DNA from: Gammaproteobacteria bacterium UBA7310
GTDB lineage: Bacteria > Pseudomonadota > Gammaproteobacteria > Pseudomonadales > Ketobacteraceae
DNA length: 27,451 nt
NCBI GenBank assembly: GCA_002471665.1
Contig: DKQK01000031.1
Span: 1 to 27,451, forward strand
Direction: 5' to 3'
Position numbers and translations under genes: made by a program. Under the pieces are notes generated by a model. It was not told where the DNA came from. It saw only the letters and a list, made by a program, of their open reading frames with translations, and ran no database searches. Each line of letters opens with the position of its first letter. Position 1 is the first letter of the stretch. Below, in pieces: positions 16,111 to 23,724 of this stretch.

Positions 16111-16995
16111 TCAAAACACGGATTTTAGAAGTTGTTGCAGGGCGCGCCAACGGTTGATGAGCAGCGCCAGAAAAATCAATGAGCAGCCGATGAGTTGCTG
16201 GAGCGTCATGGTTTCCGCAAACCAGAATACCGCCAACAGGGATGCCCATAAGGGCTCCAGCACCATGATCACCGCGGCGTGGCTGGCGCTGGCCATGGAC
16301 TGGGCATAGGCCTGGATCAGAAAGCGGGCGGAGCTGGCCAACAGCACGCTGGCCAGAATCCAGCCCCAGGTGTGCGTGTCGATCAGGGGGGGCCAGGGTT
16401 CCCGCAGCATGGCAACACAGAGTGCCACCAGCCCCACGGTGGTCAGCTGTATGGCGGTAAGGGCAAAGGCGGGAATGTTCACCAGGGCCCGGCTGATCAG
16501 GTTAAAGTGTACGGCAAACATGACAGCGGCCACCATAAACAGCACCTGGGCCTGCTCAAAGCGGAAACCGTTGTTAAGTGACAGGCAGGCCAGGCCCGAC
16601 ACCGCCACCGGCAGTGCCAGCCAGGTACTGCCTTCCGGTGTGTCACGAAATATCAGAGTGGCCACCACCGGTACCAGGACCACACCCAGACTGGTAATGA
16701 ATGCGCCTTCCCCCACGTGATCACTCTGGAACAGGCCGTTGATCCAGCACATCAGGGCCACGGCGAACAACAGCCCCATAGCCAGCGACAGGCGCCACTG
16801 GGGCCGGCTCATGCGGGTGAGTTGGGGCAGACACAGGGCACCCAGCAACAGGCCCGCCAACAAAAAACGAATACCCAGAAATGACAGCGGCGCCACCCCC
16901 TGCAGGGCCTCCTTGGAAAAAATCCAGCCCCCTGCCGCCAGCAGGGTCACCAGCAGCAGTAACAGGTCGGAGAGCAGGGTTTTATCGATTTTCAT
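16111..16995 (-). CDS. EamA/DMT-superfamily transporter
   Basis: This 294-residue protein has about ten hydrophobic helices in two repeated EamA halves (about 10-140 and 150-285). The N-terminal half carries GGWIFSKEALQGVAPLSFLG (22-41), the usual family start, and the C-terminal half the VIMVLEPLWASLLAVFWFAE block conserved before the last helices. EamA proteins export or import small metabolites such as amino acids or purines; the substrate is not predictable. It starts 5 bp after the GNAT gene's stop, so the two are in one operon. Confidence 0.9.
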   Translation of the reverse strand: MKIDKTLLSDLLLLLVTLLAAGGWIFSKEALQGVAPLSFLGIRFLLAGLLLGALCLPQLTRMSRPQWRLSLAMGLLFAVALMCWINGLFQSDHVGEGAFITSLGVVLVPVVATLIFRDTPEGSTWLALPVAVSGLACLSLNNGFRFEQAQVLFMVAAVMFAVHFNLISRALVNIPAFALTAIQLTTVGLVALCVAMLREPWPPLIDTHTWGWILASVLLASSARFLIQAYAQSMASASHAAVIMVLEPLWASLLAVFWFAETMTLQQLIGCSLIFLALLINRWRALQQLLKSVF

Positions 16996-17000
16996 TGGGG

Positions 17001-17612
17001 TTATCTGCCGCGGGTGGATTGTTGCTGCAGGCTGCGCTGCAAGCGCTGTGCGATCGGAGGCCAGTCATCATCAATGATGCTGAAATACACCGAATCCCGA
17101 ACATAGCCCTCCCGCACCACCATGTGTTTACGGAACACCCCTTCCCGTGTGGCACCCAGGCGGGCAATGGCCCGCTGCGAGCGTTCATTGCGGCGGTCGC
17201 ACTTCAGCTCCACCCGCAGTGCCTGCAGGCTGTCAAAGGCATGGCGCAGCAGGCAGAATTTGGCGGCGGTATTGACATGGCTGCGTTGAAAATCCCGCCC
17301 CAGCCAGGTGTAGCCGATCTCCAGGCTGCGATGGGCGGGGCGAATGTTAAGCAGTCGGGTACTGCCTGCAAGGCACCCACTGACCTGATCCCGAATGGCA
17401 AAACCAATCTGTTCGCCCAGCTCCGCCAGTGCCTGCGCTTCCTCCAGCCAGCATCGGGTGTCGGCCAATGAAGTGAATTCGCTACGCGGCATATAGCGCC
17501 AGTCCTCAACCTGCTGACCAATGCTGTAGAGCGCCGCAGCGTGTTCAGCGGTCAGGGGTTCCAGGCGCACTCCGTAGCCTTCCAGTACCAGGGGGCGGAC
17601 GGTCAATGCCAT
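17001..17612 (-). CDS. GNAT acetyltransferase, RimJ/RimL-like
   Basis: This 203-residue protein of the Acetyltransf_3 type uses acetyl-CoA to acylate amines. It shows VRLEPLTAEHAAALY at the N-terminus, LEIGYTWLGRDFQRSHVNTA (strand 4 and the CoA-binding turn, about 117-136) and the C-terminal RNERSQRAIARLGATREGVF block typical of protein N-alpha-acetyltransferases of the RimL branch. The substrate is unknown. The ATG at 17612 is set by a perfect AAGGAG eight bases upstream; the frame is open to 17954, but that part runs antisense to the LysR-type gene and is not coding. It heads the run GNAT-EamA-slyX-MBL. Confidence 0.88.
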   Translation of the reverse strand: MALTVRPLVLEGYGVRLEPLTAEHAAALYSIGQQVEDWRYMPRSEFTSLADTRCWLEEAQALAELGEQIGFAIRDQVSGCLAGSTRLLNIRPAHRSLEIGYTWLGRDFQRSHVNTAAKFCLLRHAFDSLQALRVELKCDRRNERSQRAIARLGATREGVFRKHMVVREGYVRDSVYFSIIDDDWPPIAQRLQRSLQQQSTRGR

Positions 17613-17742
17613 GATACAGACTCCTTGTGTCGGCGTGAGGCAGAAGGGGGCATACAGTACCACAGTCCTTGGCGGCCGTGCTTGATTTCCAATTGAGCAA
17701 TGCCCTAAGCTGCCGGGGTCTCTCACTTGAACCCTGAGCAGT
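17613..17742. promoter_or_regulatory. Divergent promoter region between GNAT operon and LysR-type gene
   Basis: This 130-bp region must hold promoters for both directions. LysR-family proteins often bind such divergent regions and regulate the neighbour, so the HdfR-like protein may control the GNAT operon (inferred from layout). I could not assign a convincing operator or -10/-35 pair. Confidence 0.4.
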
Positions 17743-18588
17743 ATGGATATTGATCTTCTCAAGACGTTTCTGGAAGTAAACAAAACCCGCCATTTTGGCC
17801 GTGCCGCCGACAATCTGTATCTGACACCGGCCGCGGTCAGTGCCCGGGTGCGGCAACTGGAGCAGATTCTGGGGGTGGAATTGTTTCTCCGCACACGCAA
17901 CAACATACAGTTGACTCTGGAGGGGGAGCGCCTGCTGCCCCACGCGGAAACCATGTTGCTGTCCTGGTCGCGGGCGTTGCAGGATGTGGCGTTAAAAAGT
18001 GATCAGGGCCTGCAGGTTAATGTGGGCACCACCCACAGCCTGTGGAGTTTTGGTTTGCACCAGCAGTTGTCCAAACTGTTTCAGCTGCTGCCGAAAACGG
18101 CGCTGCGCGCTATTTCCCACCCCTCGGATCTGTTAACCCGGATGTTGGTGGAGCGTACCCTGGATGTGGCGTTTCTGCTGGAACCGACAACGCTGGCGGA
18201 TTTTCAGGCCGAAAAAATCGGTCAGGTGAAGCTGGTGTTGGTGAGCAACGAGCCTGACCGCAATCACAAAACCGCGTTTCAGTCCGGTTATGTGTATGTG
18301 GATTGGGGGGTGTCGTTTGAGATGTTTCACGCCAAGCGCTTTGGCGATCTGCCCAAACCGGTGCTGCATACCAACATGGGGGCCATTGCCCTGGATTACC
18401 TGCAGCATGAGCAGGGTGCCGCCTACCTGCCTCACAGCGTGCTGGAGCTTGAGTACCAGCGGCCCTTATATCAGGTGCAGGGCGCGCCGACGTTTTCACG
18501 CCCCCTGTATGCGGTGTATCGGACCTCCAGTGATCGCAAGGCTATTGTGGAGGAGGTGGTGCATCTGTTGCAGCCGCTAGCGGTCTGA
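17743..18588 (+). CDS. hdfR: LysR-type regulator, HdfR-like
   Basis: This 281-residue transcription factor has an N-terminal winged helix-turn-helix (residues 1-60) that closely matches HdfR: MDIDLLKTFLEVNKTRHFGR, then AADNLYLTPAAVSARVRQLE and LFLRTRNNIQLTLEGERLLP. The C-terminal effector domain (about 90-275) is shorter and less conserved. In E. coli HdfR represses the flagellar master operon flhDC; many marine gammaproteobacteria with this homolog lack flhDC, so the target here is open. It diverges from the GNAT gene by 130 bp and converges with the PA3496-like gene. Confidence 0.85.
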   Translation: MDIDLLKTFLEVNKTRHFGRAADNLYLTPAAVSARVRQLEQILGVELFLRTRNNIQLTLEGERLLPHAETMLLSWSRALQDVALKSDQGLQVNVGTTHSLWSFGLHQQLSKLFQLLPKTALRAISHPSDLLTRMLVERTLDVAFLLEPTTLADFQAEKIGQVKLVLVSNEPDRNHKTAFQSGYVYVDWGVSFEMFHAKRFGDLPKPVLHTNMGAIALDYLQHEQGAAYLPHSVLELEYQRPLYQVQGAPTFSRPLYAVYRTSSDRKAIVEEVVHLLQPLAV

Positions 18589-18606
18589 CCGGGTCGTTGC
18601 GGACAC

Positions 18607-18798
18607 CTAGTCCAGCCAGGACATATCCAGGTCGTCTATCTGTGAGCGCAGGCGTTTCATTTCCATACGGTCTTCCAGTTTGCGGCGGATATCCAGTTTC
18701 TGCTTGCGTGTCAGCTGCACATCATCCAGCGTGGTGTCTTCCACGCTGTCGTCTTCGAAGATATCGTCATCCCAGTCAGTAGTGGCCGATTGGCTCAT
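18607..18798 (-). CDS. PA3496-family small acidic protein
   Basis: This 63-residue protein has a very acidic N-terminal half (DWDDDIFEDDSVED) followed by a charged helix (RKQKLDIRRKLEDRMEMKRL) and an LDDLDMSWLD-like end. This is the pattern of the PA3496 family, described as putative envelope integrity proteins, of unknown mechanism. I start at the ATG 18798 with GAGG seven bases upstream rather than the TTG at 18810. It ends 18 bp from the hdfR stop, tail to tail. Confidence 0.75.
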   Translation of the reverse strand: MSQSATTDWDDDIFEDDSVEDTTLDDVQLTRKQKLDIRRKLEDRMEMKRLRSQIDDLDMSWLD

Positions 18799-18874
18799 GG
18801 CTAACCTCAATCAACATTTGATAAATCCGGTCAATGGGGCGCAGGCGGATTCAGCCGCTGCGAACATGCGCATT

Positions 18875-18897
18875 AGAAAACACCGCCGCGCCCGGTG
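18875..18897 (-). terminator. Intrinsic terminator after the repeat-rich secreted protein gene
   Basis: On the - strand CACCG (18897-18893) pairs with CGGTG (18885-18881) around a GC-rich loop and is followed by TTTTCT (18880-18875). It lies about 55 bp after the stop at 18951 and separates that gene from the PA3496-like gene. The stem is short, so strength is moderate. Confidence 0.5.
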
Positions 18898-18950
18898 GAC
18901 AGCAAAAAATATTTGATATGAGATTAACGGAATTTGAATAAAGTTATGGC

Positions 18951-19316
18951 TCAGAAACCGGTTTGGCTGTAGACGCAATCGTCTACGAATACGGTTTTGT
19001 CTTCCCCTTCCATGCCGGACTCCCGCGCCCACTGCTCACACTGGCTGCGCACTTCTTTTACCTGGGTTGCCTGATAACTGTCCATTTGCGGCTCTTCGTA
19101 GGCGGGTTCCTCGTAAGCCGGCTCCTGATAGGTCTGCTCATAGGGTTCTTCCTGGTAGGTTGCTTCGCCGTATTCTTCCTCTTGCACGTAGCTGTCCTGA
19201 TAGGGTTCTTCAACGTACTGTTCTTCAACATAGTCTTCGTTGGCGCAGGCGATATTCACATTGAACAGCATGGCCATTGCGGCCAGCATCGCTGTGGCGG
19301 AAAGTTTGAACGTCAC
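18951..19316 (-). CDS. Secreted Tyr/Glu/Pro-rich repeat protein
   Basis: This 121-residue protein has a signal peptide (residues 1-25, ending NIACA before NEDYVEE). A stretch of about 55 residues follows, built from short repeats of the type (Q/E)EPYE/AYEEP/QY, containing many Tyr, Glu, Gln and Pro and almost no other residues. The C-terminal ~35 residues look folded: CEQWARESGMEGEDK...FVDDCVYSQTGF with two Cys that may form a disulfide. The GTG at 19316 gives a clean signal peptide and has GGGAG upstream; an ATG at 19349 would add 11 residues. The function is not known. Confidence 0.65.
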   Translation of the reverse strand: MTFKLSATAMLAAMAMLFNVNIACANEDYVEEQYVEEPYQDSYVQEEEYGEATYQEEPYEQTYQEPAYEEPAYEEPQMDSYQATQVKEVRSQCEQWARESGMEGEDKTVFVDDCVYSQTGF

Positions 19317-19428
19317 TGGAAAGCTCCCGGGGTACAGTGTTGGTCTCATTTTGGACGCTGCCCCCCGGGATGTGTATCAAAAAACCTGATTCGTGGTGAC
19401 TAAAAAATTTTGATGTAAGGCGCTGCCG

Positions 19429-20448
19429 TCAGCCGTTTGATTTCTCCACCGGGCGGTACCAGTGGGCCCACCAGGAGAAGGCAGAGACCCCGCGGGTTTG
19501 TATCCAGACCTTACCCTTACCCTTGAACCGGCAGACAAAACCCTCACCGGAGAAGAACAGGGATTTGTAGCCCCCCACTTTGCTGATGCTGTAATCGAGG
19601 CCGTCGGTGAAGGCAACAATGTTGCCGGTATCCACCACGTAGTCGTCTTCCACATCAATCTCGATCAGTGCGCCGTAGGTGTTGAACCAGAGGTCACCCT
19701 GACCGCTGGCCCGGATCAGAAACAGATTCTCGCCGGAGAAAAAACCCTTGGTAAAACCCTGCCATTTGGTTTCGATTTCAACGCCCATGGTGGAGGCTAC
19801 AAAGGCCGAGTTCTGCAGGTAGACGATGTTGTTGTCCAGGTACAGGTGCGTCATGTCGCCGGGTGACCCGGGGGCGATGCCGATTTCCGCCGGACCCCCT
19901 TCGGCGGTGAACTCATTGATAAAAATGGATTCGCCGCTGAGGAAACGGCTGAATCCACCCCGCAGTTTGGTTTTCATTTTGACGTGGGTATCCATGGTGG
20001 CCATGGAGGACGCTTCCACTTTGAGGGTTTCGTTGGCTGGTATGCTCACCGTCAGAAACGCGTAGTCCGGCCGGCCTTCAATGCTGAACTGGTAGCCGCG
20101 GGGGTCCGGCGCCTGGGTTTCCAGCTGAGGGGAAGTGGACGGCGGGGAGCCCTGGGCAGCCGGTCCGCTGTCACTGACCGGTTCCGGCTCATCGAAACTG
20201 AGCGGGCTCTCGCTGCCGGGCAGGGGCGGATCAATGACGGCAATGGCGCCAATCTGCTCCAGCGCTTTTTGGAATTTGGCGGCGGTTTGTTCATCCACCC
20301 CTTTTTTAATGGTGACATTACCCTTGTCGAAAATGGCGTTGGCTTTTTGCTCATCAATATTGGCCATTTTAGCAAATGCTTGAATTACGGTTTCCCGCTG
20401 CGCGTAGGGGCTGATTTCACCGGTCACATTGACGTTGTACGTGCTCAT
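19429..20448 (-). CDS. AIM24/TIGR00266 protein with extra N-terminal domain
   Basis: This 339-residue protein has three parts. Residues 1-75 form a small domain (GEISPYAQRETVIQAFAKMA ... IKKGVDEQTAAKFQKALEQI) that I have seen attached to various gammaproteobacterial proteins and that is of unknown role. Residues about 76-115 are a Pro/Ser/Glu-rich linker. Residues about 116-335 are the AIM24 beta-sandwich with its repeated GESIFINEF, GENLFLIRA and FFSGEGFVCRFKGKG motifs. AIM24 proteins have a tryptophan-RNA-attenuator-like fold; the yeast homolog acts in mitochondrial inner membrane organisation, and bacterial roles are undefined. AGGAGG precedes the ATG. It is last in a five-gene unit. Confidence 0.85.
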   Translation of the reverse strand: MSTYNVNVTGEISPYAQRETVIQAFAKMANIDEQKANAIFDKGNVTIKKGVDEQTAAKFQKALEQIGAIAVIDPPLPGSESPLSFDEPEPVSDSGPAAQGSPPSTSPQLETQAPDPRGYQFSIEGRPDYAFLTVSIPANETLKVEASSMATMDTHVKMKTKLRGGFSRFLSGESIFINEFTAEGGPAEIGIAPGSPGDMTHLYLDNNIVYLQNSAFVASTMGVEIETKWQGFTKGFFSGENLFLIRASGQGDLWFNTYGALIEIDVEDDYVVDTGNIVAFTDGLDYSISKVGGYKSLFFSGEGFVCRFKGKGKVWIQTRGVSAFSWWAHWYRPVEKSNG

Positions 20449-20456
20449 AATGCCTC

Positions 20457-21140
20457 CTATACGCGTCGTGGGCGCAGGCCGGTGGTAAGGGCCTGACCGA
20501 AACTGATGGGGTTATGGGATTGGCACCAGACGGTACCCTGGCCACTGAATTTGCACACCAGGCCTTCGCCGCCGAGCATGGAGTGAAACCAGCTGGAGCC
20601 GGCCTTGGTGATACTGAAATTCAGGGTCTCGTTGAAGGCGACGATGTGTCCGGTGTCAACGATGTATTCCCCGTTGACCTGTACCGGGTAGATGGCGCCG
20701 AACGAGGAAACCACCACTTTGCCTTTTCCTTTCAGGTTGACCCAGAACACGCTCTCGCCGGAGAACACGGATTTGAAGCCCTGCCAGCCCAGATCGATGT
20801 CCACGTCATGCTCGCAGGCCAAAAACGAACTGCCTTGCACGATCAAACTGTCCTGATCCAGCTCCATTACTTCCATGTCGCCGGCCAGGGCGGTGCCCAG
20901 CCACACTTCACCGGGGCCGTTTTTGGGTTCAAAGTGATTGAGGAACAGGGATTCGCCAGCCACCATGCGCTTGATGGCTTTCATCAGACCGCCGCTCTTT
21001 TTCTTGTGCGTGGTGGTGGTGATGTCCATGTTGCCGCTCATGGCAATCATGGCGCCGGATTCGGCGGTGCAGATTTCCCCGGGTTGCAACACCACTTTGG
21101 CCGCCGTGTTACCGGGGCGGTTCACCAGTTCAATGTCCAT
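20457..21140 (-). CDS. AIM24/TIGR00266 family protein
   Basis: This 227-residue protein is essentially a single AIM24 domain. Diagnostic elements are AESGAMIAMSGNMDI (26-40), VAGESLFLNHFEP (about 62-74), the Gly-rich LKGKGKVVVSSFGAIYPV and YIVDTGHIVAFNETLNFSI, and the closing LGGEGLVCKFSGQGTVWCQS. No signal peptide or membrane helix. AAGGAG sits before the ATG. The gaps to its neighbours are 11 and 8 bp, so it is co-transcribed with two sequence-diverged AIM24 paralogs. Confidence 0.88.
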   Translation of the reverse strand: MDIELVNRPGNTAAKVVLQPGEICTAESGAMIAMSGNMDITTTTHKKKSGGLMKAIKRMVAGESLFLNHFEPKNGPGEVWLGTALAGDMEVMELDQDSLIVQGSSFLACEHDVDIDLGWQGFKSVFSGESVFWVNLKGKGKVVVSSFGAIYPVQVNGEYIVDTGHIVAFNETLNFSITKAGSSWFHSMLGGEGLVCKFSGQGTVWCQSHNPISFGQALTTGLRPRRV

Positions 21141-21151
21141 GGTTGTGCTCC

Positions 21152-21814
21152 TTATGGCAAGCGCGGGTTGATCCAGCTGGTAATGCCGGCGATGCTGCGG
21201 GATTGAATCACAATCTTGCCCTTGCCCACCACACGGGTGACCAGGCCTTCGCCGCCAAACAGGCTGGAGAAAATGCCGCCGGCCAGTTGCAGTTTCAATT
21301 TGATGCCGGGCTCATAGGCCACCAGGTGGCTGGTGTCGACAATGTATTCGCCGTCCACTTCCCGGTCCAAAAGTGCGCCAAAGGCACCGTACCAGACTTT
21401 GCCCTTGCCGCTCACGGCGATGCGAAACAAGCCTTCGCGGGCAATCCAGGAAATGAAACCGGCAAATTTAACCCCCACTTTGACACCTTCAGTGCAGGCC
21501 AGAAACGCTCCGGGCTGCATGTAGAGGGTCTCGTCATTCAGCGTCAGTTCACGGACCTCCCCCGGGGTGGGTTGGACAATGGTCATGCGGCGGGTGCCGT
21601 CTGTTTGATTGCTGAAATCGTTGATAAACAGGGTTTCGCCACCCAGAAACTTGCGCATTAGGCCCACCAGGAACCCACCGTTGAAGCGTGAGCGCAGTTC
21701 CAGATCAGCGTCCATGCTGGACATGGCGTCGGATTCCGTGGTGATGGACTCGCCGGGCTTCAGTTCCACGTCGATATAAGAGAAGGCCGGCTGGCCCTTG
21801 ATTTCCGTTTTCAT
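21152..21814 (-). CDS. AIM24/TIGR00266 family protein
   Basis: This 220-residue single AIM24 domain has TESDAMSSMDADLELRSRF, LGGETLFINDFSN, a central VSGKGKVWYGAFGALLDREV and YIVDTSHLVAYEPG, and LFGGEGLVTRVVGKGKIVIQ near the C-terminus. It is the first of the three AIM24 genes in transcription order and begins 2 bp after the M48 peptidase stop, so translation is probably coupled. The three paralogs differ enough in sequence to suggest an old duplication and hetero-oligomer formation (inferred). Confidence 0.88.
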   Translation of the reverse strand: MKTEIKGQPAFSYIDVELKPGESITTESDAMSSMDADLELRSRFNGGFLVGLMRKFLGGETLFINDFSNQTDGTRRMTIVQPTPGEVRELTLNDETLYMQPGAFLACTEGVKVGVKFAGFISWIAREGLFRIAVSGKGKVWYGAFGALLDREVDGEYIVDTSHLVAYEPGIKLKLQLAGGIFSSLFGGEGLVTRVVGKGKIVIQSRSIAGITSWINPRLP

Positions 21815-21816
21815 GA

Positions 21817-22983
21817 TTATGTTTGGTCCTCTTCGGCAACGAACAGTTTGACCCGTTCCTTTAGTGCATCAAATTCGTTTTGCAGATCCCGCTCCCGCTG
21901 ATGGGGCAGAGCGTCTATGCGCTGGCGCAAATTCTCGATGCGCTCATCCGTGGCCGGATGGGTGCTGAGAAACTGTAACGTAGACTCCACCGTTTCCGAG
22001 TTGTCTTCACCGGCTATCTCCTGCATTTTTTCCTGCTCCAATGCCCGCAGCTTTTCAAAAAAGGTAACCAGCCCCACGGGGTTGATGGCGGCCCGGTGCA
22101 GCAGTGCCAGGCCTTTCTCATCGGCATCGGATTCGAAGCCACGGGAATAGCTTTGATTGATCAGAAAGGGGGCGGCGTCGGCCACCACGGCCATCAGCCC
22201 ACTCATATCCCCCAGCATGGCGTTGACGGTGAGATACACACCGGCGGTGCCCATGATATTACGCACACTGTGCTGCTCGGTAACATGGGCAATTTCGTGG
22301 GCCACCACGCCGAGCATTTCTGCGGCGGAATCCGCTTTCAGTATCAGTCCGCTATTGATTACTATGTAGCCGCCCGGCAGCGCAAAGGCGTTAACCTGTT
22401 CATCGCGGCTGATATGAAAACGGTACTGGTAGCGATCCGTTTCAATATTGTCCAGCAGCGGTTGCACCAGGGGCGTAAGCAGCTGGTCGGTGTCCTCCTG
22501 CTCCAAGAATTCCTGCCCCAGGGTGTACTGTTCAAACACGGTTTCCCCCAGGGAGGTTTCCCATTCCGCTGGAATATGGGGGGCCAGCACACCGGTAATG
22601 CTGTCCATGAACAGTATAATGCACAGGGGAACGGCAACCAGCAGGGCGCCGACGGAGCCGAAAATTCCCCAGGCCAGCCGTTTGGTGTTGCGGGCCTTTT
22701 TTACCTGCTGCTGCACCTGCGGGTCATTTTGCAGCGCCGGGTGTTTAAGGATGCTGAGATCCGATGTGTACAGGTTCCAGTCCCCATGGCTGGGGTGGCT
22801 GATAAACAGCAGGCGGTCGCTGGCTCCCCCCAGTTTGAATTGCGCCCCGCGCAGGCTGAAGCGTACGTTGCCCTGTTCATTGTGGAACTGTATGTGGGCG
22901 TCGGTCAGCGTGATGTTACCGGAGGCCTTGCCGTTCTTGAAGCGCTCGTGAAAGGCGTGGCCCGCAAAGGTGGACTGAGTCAT
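21817..22983 (-). CDS. M48-family metallopeptidase, membrane anchored
   Basis: This 388-residue zinc peptidase starts with an N-terminal beta-rich domain (about 1-85) of the type found before some M48 enzymes, followed by one membrane helix (about 103-126). The catalytic domain has ALPGGYIVIN (201-210), HEIAH (229-233) with Glu230 as catalytic base, third zinc ligand Glu284 in SRGFESDAD, and HPATDERI (342-349). Such enzymes degrade or process membrane or periplasmic proteins. It overlaps no gene but sits 5 bp after the lipoprotein and 2 bp before the first AIM24 gene, implying a joint function. Confidence 0.9.
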   Translation of the reverse strand: MTQSTFAGHAFHERFKNGKASGNITLTDAHIQFHNEQGNVRFSLRGAQFKLGGASDRLLFISHPSHGDWNLYTSDLSILKHPALQNDPQVQQQVKKARNTKRLAWGIFGSVGALLVAVPLCIILFMDSITGVLAPHIPAEWETSLGETVFEQYTLGQEFLEQEDTDQLLTPLVQPLLDNIETDRYQYRFHISRDEQVNAFALPGGYIVINSGLILKADSAAEMLGVVAHEIAHVTEQHSVRNIMGTAGVYLTVNAMLGDMSGLMAVVADAAPFLINQSYSRGFESDADEKGLALLHRAAINPVGLVTFFEKLRALEQEKMQEIAGEDNSETVESTLQFLSTHPATDERIENLRQRIDALPHQRERDLQNEFDALKERVKLFVAEEDQT

Positions 22984-22988
22984 GCCCG

Positions 22989-23597
22989 TTAACCTTTCAA
23001 GTCAGGCAGTGGGCGCAGCAGGCTGCGCACAATGTATTGGAAACGTTGCTCCTGCTGTTCAGCGCTAAGCTCCTGGGAGGTAAACACCTGCACCACCGCC
23101 CGCCAGTTGGTGCTGAAACTGTTGGGGTCCACCAGCATCAGCAGCAGACTGCCTTTTTCGTAGTTCTGGTTGCGTGCCACCAGGCCCGGTTCAAAGCCCA
23201 GCACATCCCGCAATTGTTGTTCATTCAATTCGTTACCCAACACGATCAGGCCGTGAATCAGGTAATCCGGTTGTTGGCCCGGGTGAGTAAAGGCATAGCC
23301 TTTGGCCACCAGCTGGCTGTCGATCTTGGCTTTGAGATCATCCACCATCTGTTGTGGTACCGGCACCCCCTCCGGTGCATGCACGGTAATACTGTCGCGC
23401 CAGGCCACGGTATCGCCGGGCTTGGGCTGGAATTCCGGGTTGCTGGTGGAGACCACGGACGCTTGCCGCAGTACGGGATTGATCTTGCTCACCGGCTCCT
23501 CCGTGACACAGCCCCCGGTCGACAGGCTGGCGAGCAGGGTGATGGTGGCTAGCGTGATGGCGGAGCAGGAAATCCGCGGCAAGGCGACATTCAGCAT
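22989..23597 (-). CDS. DUF4136-like lipoprotein
   Basis: This 202-residue protein has an N-terminal hydrophobic signal ending STGGC (Cys30), a slightly irregular lipobox, so it is probably lipid-anchored. The mature part has the DUF4136-type layout: a WRDSITVHAPEG strand, a helix QMVDDLKAKIDSQLVAKGYAF, then PDYLIHGLIVLG and a late GSLLLMLVDPN strand. No enzymatic motif is seen. The ATG at 23597 has GAGGA five bases upstream; the frame is open to 23696 without a better start. It heads the M48-AIM24 gene unit. Confidence 0.7.
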   Translation of the reverse strand: MLNVALPRISCSAITLATITLLASLSTGGCVTEEPVSKINPVLRQASVVSTSNPEFQPKPGDTVAWRDSITVHAPEGVPVPQQMVDDLKAKIDSQLVAKGYAFTHPGQQPDYLIHGLIVLGNELNEQQLRDVLGFEPGLVARNQNYEKGSLLLMLVDPNSFSTNWRAVVQVFTSQELSAEQQEQRFQYIVRSLLRPLPDLKG

Positions 23598-23724
23598 GGT
23601 GGTCCTCATCGTCAAAAGTGGCCGTGCAATCGATGGCGTGGCCCGGCAGTGGTATGATACGGGTCTTATTGCTGATTTATGTAGGAAATTTCCCATCAGC
23701 CTGACCGGTTAAAGAGAGTCTAGC
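23598..23724. promoter_or_regulatory. Divergent promoter region between lipoprotein operon and gloC
   Basis: For the + strand an extended -10, TGG-TATGAT (hexamer at 23653-23658), is clear, with a poor -35; transcription would start near 23665. The promoter for the leftward five-gene unit must also lie here but is not obvious. Confidence 0.5.

Noticed and set aside
17613..17954. N-terminal extension of the GNAT gene
   Set aside because: It runs antisense to the LysR-type gene's DNA-binding domain, while a perfect Shine-Dalgarno marks the start at 17612.
20514..21206. 230-codon + strand open frame across the AIM24 genes
   Set aside because: It is a shadow frame spanning two real genes and their junction; composition is His/Gly/Ala-rich with no motif.
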